Source of the DNA: Xenococcaceae cyanobacterium MO_188.B29
GTDB taxonomy: Bacteria; Cyanobacteriota; Cyanobacteriia; Cyanobacteriales; Xenococcaceae
DNA: 61,184 bases
Direction: 5' to 3'
Assembly (NCBI GenBank): GCA_030065155.1
Contig: JASJDI010000008.1
Coordinates: 1 to 61,184, forward strand
A model generated the notes under the pieces. The model was not told the DNA's origin and ran no database searches. It saw nothing but the letters and a program-made list of their open reading frames with translations. This document shows positions 56,318-61,184 of this stretch, in pieces (the stretch's first letter is position 1; every line of letters starts with the position of its first letter). Both the position numbers and the translations under genes were made by a program.

Positions 56318-56461
56318 CAGAAGTCAAAAAGATTTTAGCTGAATCAATTCCTATTATAGTATTATAAATGAGCTATTACTTATTACTCAATACTCACGAA
56401 TCCTCCCACTCTTCTGCTAACAAACTAAAGAGTAGTTGATCGTGCAAAATTCCATCTAATA

Positions 56462-56478
56462 ACAATACCTTCGCCAAA
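56462..56478 (+). repeat. Left outer inverted repeat of the IS
   Basis: ACAATACCTTCGCCAAA matches the reverse complement of 57958-57974 with one mismatch. The inner 9-mer at 56503-56511 is paired with 57925-57933. Confidence 0.6.
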
Positions 56479-56556
56479 TGAGAAGTTAAATTTTGGTGAG
56501 AAGTCAAGAGGGCTTTTATAGGAAACTAGATTTACTCCTAAAGTTCCACAAAGCCC

Positions 56557-57885
56557 ATGCCAGAAATTCTAACACTCCTAAGCTGTCTGACCTTTGAACT
56601 CAATAACACCAGCCTGAAGCAGCTCGGTGGTATTATCCAAGCAATGTTAGCGATGAGTGGTCGGGTAACAATGCTGGGGATATCCCGTTGGGCGGGAAAA
56701 GGAGGGAGTTATCGAACTATTCAACGATTTTTCTACAGCCCCAAGAACTGGCCGACGCTGATGTGGGTTTTCTTTCGCACCCATTGCTTTTGTCCGCAGG
56801 AAAAGTATGCTCTGGCTGGGGATGAAGTGGTTACGACCAAATCAGGTCATAAGACCTATGGGGTGGATTGGTTCTTTTCCAGTTTAGCGAATCGCCCCGT
56901 GAAAGGATTGGCGTTCTTTGCTCTATCTCTGGTGGGTCTGGAACAAAGACAATCCTATCCCTTACGCATCGAACAGGTAATTCGACCTGTGCCAGAAGCG
57001 AAAGCTGCTCCCCCAAATTCTTCATCTCAGCTCAAGGGAAAGCGAGGTCGTCCCAAAGGCTCGAAGAACAAAGATAAAACTCAGGTCAACCTTTCCCGCG
57101 AACTATTGCACATCCGAGGCATGTTGTCGGCGTTGCTGAGTACAATGGGGGGAACGATTCCCCTCGAATATTTGTTGCTCGATGGCAAGTTTGGTCACAA
57201 CGCTGCGGTACAAATGACCCGTCAGATGGGGTTACATCTGGTGAGTAAGTTGCGTTATGACAGTGCCTTATACTTGCCCTATCAGGGTCCCAATTCTCGG
57301 CGCAAGTATGGCAACAAACTCAACCCCCGTCAGCTGCGGAAGCAATTTCTCTGCCACACTACCATGGAAGAGGACTGGCGCATAGACTACTATCAGGTAC
57401 AAGTGCTCCACAAGGAATTTGCCCAACCCCTCAATGTAGTCATTGTGCTCAAAACCCATCTCATTACCCAACAACAGGGTCATGTCGTCTTATTCTCCAG
57501 TGACTTAGAGCTCACCTACAATCAGCTCCTAGACTTGTACTCCTTGAGGTTCCAAATTGAATTTGATTTCCGTGATGCCAAACAATTCTGGGGGTTGGAG
57601 GATTTTATGAATATCTCCCAAACCGCTGTAACCAATGCGGTGAATCTGGCTTTCTTGATGGTCAATCTCTCCCGTCGGCTCTTACGGGACTTTCGACAAG
57701 ACCACCACCCACAGTTCAGTATCCTGGACTTGAAGGCTTGCTATCGAGCCTTCAAATATGTTGACGAGGTCATTAAATTACTTCCGCAAAAACCAGAGCC
57801 TATTTTAATCTCTCGCATCTTGAAGCAGGTGGCTAACCTCGGAGCGATTCACTCCGTTCCTGTGACAGGTATTTCACCTGAATAA
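56557..57885 (+). CDS. IS4-family DDE transposase
   Basis: The 442-residue transposase has catalytic D89 (ALAGDEVVTTKSG), D209 (LLLDGKFGHNA) and E335. The last lies in a full IS4 YREK signature: Y328-x2-R331-x3-E335-x6-K342 (YSLRFQIEFDFRDAK). An AT-hook-like KRGRPKGSKNKDK (from 162) lies in the insertion between the two aspartates. The frame is intact and the C-terminal ISRILKQVANLG is present, so the element may still be active. GC content and codon choice differ from neighbouring genes, consistent with recent arrival. Confidence 0.95.
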   Translation: MPEILTLLSCLTFELNNTSLKQLGGIIQAMLAMSGRVTMLGISRWAGKGGSYRTIQRFFYSPKNWPTLMWVFFRTHCFCPQEKYALAGDEVVTTKSGHKTYGVDWFFSSLANRPVKGLAFFALSLVGLEQRQSYPLRIEQVIRPVPEAKAAPPNSSSQLKGKRGRPKGSKNKDKTQVNLSRELLHIRGMLSALLSTMGGTIPLEYLLLDGKFGHNAAVQMTRQMGLHLVSKLRYDSALYLPYQGPNSRRKYGNKLNPRQLRKQFLCHTTMEEDWRIDYYQVQVLHKEFAQPLNVVIVLKTHLITQQQGHVVLFSSDLELTYNQLLDLYSLRFQIEFDFRDAKQFWGLEDFMNISQTAVTNAVNLAFLMVNLSRRLLRDFRQDHHPQFSILDLKACYRAFKYVDEVIKLLPQKPEPILISRILKQVANLGAIHSVPVTGISPE

Positions 57886-57957
57886 ACTCCAAAACTAGTA
57901 AAAATTACTCTCTCCTGCTCAAAACCTCTTGACAGGGGGGACTTTCTCTGGTCTTCT

Positions 57958-57974
57958 TTTGGCGAAGGTGTTGT
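57958..57974 (-). repeat. Right outer inverted repeat of the IS
   Basis: The reverse complement reads ACAACACCTTCGCCAAA. It is the counterpart of 56462-56478. Confidence 0.6.
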
Positions 57975-58091
57975 CTTCAAAACATTTTTTAAAACAAATT
58001 ATGTAACAAACTATTGAAAGACTTAATTGAGAAAGAATTGAATCAGGGATTGGGATTAGACTAGAAAGACTTTTACTAATTCTCTGTAGCA

Positions 58092-58652
58092 ATGTCCAAA
58101 GGAAAAAAGACATCAAAAGGATATCCAGAACTTTACGATGAGGTAAAAAAGAGAGTAAATTTGTCCTTAACTCCCACGGCGATCGCTGGATTAGATAGAC
58201 TTGCCGAAGAATTAGCTTTATCACGTTCAGAATTAGTAGAACAAATAGGGCGTGGTTTAATTCCCTTAGCCGAACAAAGTAGTTTATCCGAAGAATATAT
58301 AATTACCCCGATCCAGTCATTATCGATTACAGAATGTGCCCGCTTACCCGAAACTATGGGAGCATTTTTAGTAACCAATTTTGCCCAGTTTGCTTATGTA
58401 GGGTCTAGCACCAATTTAAAGAAAAGATTTGCAGATTTAAGTTTTTTAGAACAAACAGAGCAATTTAAGACTGAAGTAGCTTTAGATAGGTCAAAATCAG
58501 AGATAGAAGTATTATGGATTGAATGCGATCGCTACCAGGTAATATCTAAAATTGAGCAACAATTATTAATCCAGTTTAACCATCTTACTTTTTCTCAACC
58601 AAGTGCAAGCAGTCAAAACATAAGCGATCTCCGCGATCAATATGTGGAATAA
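58092..58652 (+). CDS. RHH protein with a GIY-YIG-like domain
   Basis: The 186-residue protein begins with a ribbon-helix-helix DNA-binding segment (about 18-55: VNLSLTPTAIAGLDRLAEE followed by LSRSELVEQIGRG). A GIY-YIG-like domain follows from G90: GAF (90-92), AYVG (101-104), the catalytic-type R112 in LKKRFADL and a candidate metal-ligand E155 in KIEQQLLIQF. The pairing suggests a nuclease or regulator that targets specific DNA. It lies between the IS and the CRISPR-Cas genes on the same strand, 139 bp before cas6; whether it belongs to that system is unknown. Confidence 0.75.
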   Translation: MSKGKKTSKGYPELYDEVKKRVNLSLTPTAIAGLDRLAEELALSRSELVEQIGRGLIPLAEQSSLSEEYIITPIQSLSITECARLPETMGAFLVTNFAQFAYVGSSTNLKKRFADLSFLEQTEQFKTEVALDRSKSEIEVLWIECDRYQVISKIEQQLLIQFNHLTFSQPSASSQNISDLRDQYVE

Positions 58653-58791
58653 ACAAAGCATAATCTTAATTTTTGCCAAGAAAATCTAAATATTTTCTGA
58701 ATTAGAGGATGGGAATACGAAAAGTAATATAAAGTAAAGATGAATAAGCAGATAGGGTACTGTCGAATAAAAAAAGTATTGATAATTCCTG

Positions 58792-59436
58792 ATGATAGAC
58801 GCTTCTTACGTAGATTTGGGATTTCCCCTCACAGGAAAATTATTGCCTTTAGATAATGGCTATATTATCTATTCTGCTTTATCTTGTATCTGTCCTAATC
58901 TACATAAATTAAAGAAGATAAGCATTCATCCCATCGCAGGAATTCCCAACTCATCTAAGCAACTTAGACTGACCAAACGCTCTAAACTCCAAATAAGAAT
59001 ACCAATAGAGCAAATTCCTCAAATTTATGAATTTCTGGTGGAACAAACTTTTAATATCGGTCAAAATCAATTTCATCTAGGAATTCCTGAGTACCAACCA
59101 TTGATCTCTTCTTCTAGCGTTTATTCGCGCTTAGTAGTGATCCGACGACGCACTAAGCCTCAATTGTTTTTAGAAAAGGCTCACGAACAACTACAAAAAT
59201 TAGGCATTCAAGGAAATATCCATATTCTTAAGAAAAAGAATGGTCAGCTTCAGTGTAGACAAGTAGTGATCAAGAAAAAAGAAGGAACTTTCTTTGCCAG
59301 AGGATATGGAGTAAAGGTTACAGACTTAGATGAAGAAGACTCCCTGATACTTCAACAAAAAGGTATTGGTGGTAAACACAAAATGATGTGTGGCGTATTT
59401 GTTCCCTCCTGGAATAGTCCCACTAAAGCAAAATGA
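58792..59436 (+). CDS. cas6: CRISPR-associated endoribonuclease Cas6 (MYXAN/Cmx6 type)
   Basis: The 214-residue protein starts YVDLGFPLTGKLLPLDNGY then IIYSALSCICPNLH, and ends with the glycine-rich GIGGKHKMMCGVFVP (from residue 191). This pattern is that of the MYXAN-subtype Cas6, a RAMP-fold ribonuclease that cuts CRISPR transcripts into guides. The usual Gly before CG in GGKxxMGCG is Met here. The stop overlaps the cas8 start by four bases (ATGA), so they are coupled. No CRISPR array is seen in the window, so it must lie outside. Confidence 0.82.
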   Translation: MIDASYVDLGFPLTGKLLPLDNGYIIYSALSCICPNLHKLKKISIHPIAGIPNSSKQLRLTKRSKLQIRIPIEQIPQIYEFLVEQTFNIGQNQFHLGIPEYQPLISSSSVYSRLVVIRRRTKPQLFLEKAHEQLQKLGIQGNIHILKKKNGQLQCRQVVIKKKEGTFFARGYGVKVTDLDEEDSLILQQKGIGGKHKMMCGVFVPSWNSPTKAK

Positions 59437-61085
59437 TTTTCGTTCCACAGCCGAAAATATTCCTGTCTCTAAAAGCTAATGATACGACCATCATTCATCG
59501 TGCAGGAATAACAGGATTATGGATGAGTTTAAAAGTATTAGAGCAAAAATACCCAGATCCTCTTCAACGACCTGGTCATCTCACCTGGGATTTAACAGCT
59601 ACTTCCATTAGTCTTAATTGGCAAGGAGAAGACTTGCCTGTTTTAAATTGGTTGCTTCAGCAGTCTTTTCAAATTGATGAAGACGGATTAATAAAATTTA
59701 CTGGATTAGAATCTTGTTCGCTGACCTTAATTAATAGAATACATAATCATAAAGCAATCAATGATACTTTTTTGAAACTTCATTGGTTTTATAAAAAAAG
59801 AAAAGTAACTTCTCAATCTTTTAAGATAAATAATATTCGAGTTTTTTTTAAATATAAGCAACTCAATTCCTATGCTCATCAAACTTTAGCAGAAAAATTA
59901 TGTAACAAATCTGGCAATTTAATTGATGGCTATATCCCAATTGTTAGCTGGCTATATCCTGGAGCAACGGTTCGTCATGCAATACTTAGTAAATTCAATA
60001 AGATAGAAGAAAAAGTAGAATATGCTCTTGCTCTATTATTTCTCCCTTTAGTTTGTCAGTATTATATTTTGCAAGAGAATGCGGTCAAAACTTATGATGA
60101 CAGATTGACTAAATACTTAATAGTAATTCCTGAAGTATATAACTTAGAAACAGCTGCTGTTAGATGTTGGAATTTCCAAAGCATCAACTATGTAGATTTA
60201 TATGTAGCTAGTTTGGCAGAAGCAGCTTTAAAATATTATCATTATACTCAAGGCTTAACTTTGCTAATAAACAACGTAGAATGTTGCCAAGTTTTACTCT
60301 ATGAAAAGCTGAATAAAAAATCTCGGCAAAGAGCTATATTTGATGTTCAAGATTTTACAATCACACCTCAATCAGTTAAAGATTATCAATTTATTTGTCA
60401 ACATTTTGCTAAAAATATAATTTTCTTTAAAAAAGAAGGAAAAAGGAAAAGCTTTATCGTTAAAGTCAACTCGATTCGTTCTATTATTGCTAGTAATTTA
60501 GCTGATAACTTACCTTGGTGGACAGACTTTTGGGAAAATATATATGAAACAAATTCATTAGGAGATATAGAAGAACAATTAGTCTTTAATCGTAAGGGAT
60601 TACTTGCCATGATTGAAGAAGATGCAGCATTAGAAATCTATCAAGATTTTATTCATGCCTTTCATGAAGCTTTGAGGAAAATCTATGCTAAAACCTATGA
60701 CAAAAAAAAGAGTAAAAAAGATAATCAATCCAGGATTGAAAAAAAGTATGAAAGTATTAGAAGTGAACTCGCTAGATGTTATGACCAACAATCTTTAGAA
60801 GATTTTTTGTCTGATTTCTTGGCTAGAGCAGGTCTTAATTCGGCATTGTATAACCAGTGGTCAGAATTATTGCCTCTAATATTTAACGAAGTGAATTGGC
60901 AAAGAACCAGAAACTTGGCATTAATTAGTTTAGCTAGTTATAAACCAAAAAGATTTTCTTTACGCAAGATTCCCATTAAGTTTTGGACAACATTAATCAG
61001 TATTAACTATCAAGCTGCTATTTTCTTCTTGTACGAAAAGCCAATCACAGAAATATTTTTAGAAAAAGAGGAAATCTTACAATAA
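59433..61085 (+). CDS. cas8: CRISPR Cascade large subunit Cas8 (Cas8a1/Csx13, Cmx8-like)
   Basis: The 550-residue protein lies between cas6 and cas7, the position of Cas8 in MYXAN-type type I operons. It has IFLSLKANDTTIIHRAGITG, then LWMSLKVLEQ. Csx13-type proteins begin the same way, with a residue pattern ending HRAGLAGL. The C-terminal half is helical and basic. It would recognise the PAM and start unwinding of target DNA. The assignment relies on N-terminal similarity plus operon position; no catalytic residues are expected. It overlaps cas6 by four bases. Confidence 0.78.
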   Translation: MIFVPQPKIFLSLKANDTTIIHRAGITGLWMSLKVLEQKYPDPLQRPGHLTWDLTATSISLNWQGEDLPVLNWLLQQSFQIDEDGLIKFTGLESCSLTLINRIHNHKAINDTFLKLHWFYKKRKVTSQSFKINNIRVFFKYKQLNSYAHQTLAEKLCNKSGNLIDGYIPIVSWLYPGATVRHAILSKFNKIEEKVEYALALLFLPLVCQYYILQENAVKTYDDRLTKYLIVIPEVYNLETAAVRCWNFQSINYVDLYVASLAEAALKYYHYTQGLTLLINNVECCQVLLYEKLNKKSRQRAIFDVQDFTITPQSVKDYQFICQHFAKNIIFFKKEGKRKSFIVKVNSIRSIIASNLADNLPWWTDFWENIYETNSLGDIEEQLVFNRKGLLAMIEEDAALEIYQDFIHAFHEALRKIYAKTYDKKKSKKDNQSRIEKKYESIRSELARCYDQQSLEDFLSDFLARAGLNSALYNQWSELLPLIFNEVNWQRTRNLALISLASYKPKRFSLRKIPIKFWTTLISINYQAAIFFLYEKPITEIFLEKEEILQ

Positions 61086-61118
61086 TCAGCACCCTAATTT
61101 CACCTCCTATTTAGCATT

Positions 61119-61184
61119 ATGTATTACTTATTTGGTACTTTAATGACTCACTATGGTTCGGCATCTTTGAATCATGGGAAAAGG
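61119..61184 (+). CDS. cas7: Cas7/DevR-type Cascade backbone protein, partial (N-terminus)
   Basis: Twenty-two codons run to the right edge, beginning MYYLFGTLMTHYGSASLNHG. DevR/Cas7 proteins of MYXAN- and I-B-type systems start with M.(L/Y)(F/Y)GT.LT..G.A..N.G, which fits. ATG at 61119-61121 is 33 bp after the cas8 stop; no strong Shine-Dalgarno. Cas5 and Cas3 would be expected next, outside the window. Confidence 0.68.
   Translation, partial: MYYLFGTLMTHYGSASLNHGKR

Larger units (their letters stand above)
56027..56556. other. Gene-free stretch before the IS4 transposase
   Basis: No convincing gene. It contains a hairpin at 56293-56317, AT-rich heptads near 56370, and from about 56462 the left end of the insertion sequence. 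On the minus strand an open frame of about 44 codons ends at 56394 (LLFSLLAEEWEDS at its end). It could be a leftover of an interrupted gene or chance. Confidence 0.5.
56462..57974 (+). mobile_element. IS4-family insertion sequence
   Basis: The element encloses a complete IS4-type transposase. Its outer ends 56462-56478 and 57958-57974 are inverted copies (ACAAYACCTTCGCCAAA, 16 of 17). Twenty-four bases further in at both ends lies a second inverted 9-mer, GTCAAGAGG (56503-56511 and 57925-57933). The equal spacing argues that both pairs belong to the ends. No target-site duplication is visible, so the exact limits are uncertain; if only the inner pair is real the element is 1431 bp. It is more GC-rich than its surroundings. 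Confidence 0.65.

Noticed and set aside
57919-58224. 101-codon minus-strand frame between the IS and the RHH gene
   Set aside because: It overlaps the right IS end and the start of the RHH gene, has no recognisable domain, and looks like a hydrophobic chance translation.
56027-58791. A CRISPR array near cas6
   Set aside because: No set of 28-38-bp direct repeats with unique spacers is present upstream of cas6; the short heptamers and hairpins in the area are not arrays.
56462-61184. Tn7-like CRISPR transposon formed by the transposase and the cas genes
   Set aside because: The transposase has the IS4 YREK signature and its own inverted repeats, and no tnsA/B/C or tniQ is visible. The question stays open only for the sequence to the right.
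1-61184. tRNA or rRNA genes
   Set aside because: I scanned intergenic regions for the T-loop GTTCRANNC with matching acceptor stems and for rRNA landmarks and saw none; a covariance-model search would be needed to be certain.

Overview
The window is a piece of a cyanobacterial chromosome. The evidence is internal: psbM of photosystem II, a CPP1/DnaJ-like protein, a VTE6 (DUF92) homologue, the cyanobacteria-typical families DUF1997, DUF4079 and DUF2839, an RNase E ending in the Arg-tract/SSA peptide that binds PNPase in cyanobacteria, both NADH-type and ferredoxin-type glutamate synthases, and many copies of the HIP1 palindrome GCGATCGC. The low GC content, abundant TAGGGG-type hairpins and heptamer repeats suggest a large repeat-rich genome, perhaps of the Pleurocapsa/Xenococcus kind; that placement is inference only.

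Layout. 1-450: a decayed ISAs1 transposase end and a MITE-like element. 0.45-11.5 kb (minus strand): nitrogen assimilation, transcribed glsF - gltB - gltD. 12.2-18.9 kb (plus): a cupin gene, an IscA-type Fe-S protein, then the str cluster rpsL-rpsG-fusA-tuf-rpsJ and a Lon-substrate-binding-domain gene. 18.9-31.8 kb: mixed housekeeping genes (pheA, rne-rnhB, cysteine desulfurase, folK, Nudix, lambda-type lysozyme, SDR, DEP, ankyrin, psbM, [2Fe-2S] ferredoxin), interrupted by hairpin repeats. 31.9-50.8 kb (all minus strand): a long envelope-related region. It holds a TolC protein, a first MBOAT module (HTTM-DCC protein, MBOAT acyltransferase, two tandem SGNH-like membrane-anchored proteins, a GDSL/SGNH hydrolase), a type II NADH dehydrogenase, and a second MBOAT module (two fatty acyl-AMP ligases, an acyl-CoA-dehydrogenase-like protein, an acyl carrier protein, an MBOAT, an SGNH-like protein). 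51-56 kb: HAD hydrolase, CPP1-like, DUF2839, aat, a frameshifted beta-propeller-like gene, and the VTE6 homologue. 56.4-58 kb: an IS4-family insertion sequence. 58-61.2 kb: an RHH/GIY-YIG protein, then the start of a MYXAN-type (I-A/I-B-like) CRISPR-Cas operon: cas6, cas8 and the first 22 codons of cas7.

The most interesting feature is the second MBOAT module (41.9-50.8 kb). Its parts list (adenylating enzyme, carrier protein, MBOAT, SGNH-like protein) parallels the DltA-DltC-DltB-DltD pathway that D-alanylates Gram-positive envelopes. Here the activating enzyme is a fatty acyl-AMP ligase, and a dehydrogenase could modify the carrier-bound acyl chain. I infer a system that passes an ACP-bound, possibly unsaturated, fatty acyl group through the membrane to a surface polymer or lipid. 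No polyketide or peptide synthase lies nearby to use the acyl-ACP instead. The first MBOAT module next door may decorate an exopolysaccharide in a related way. Functions are assigned from sequence motifs read by eye; no database search was possible.
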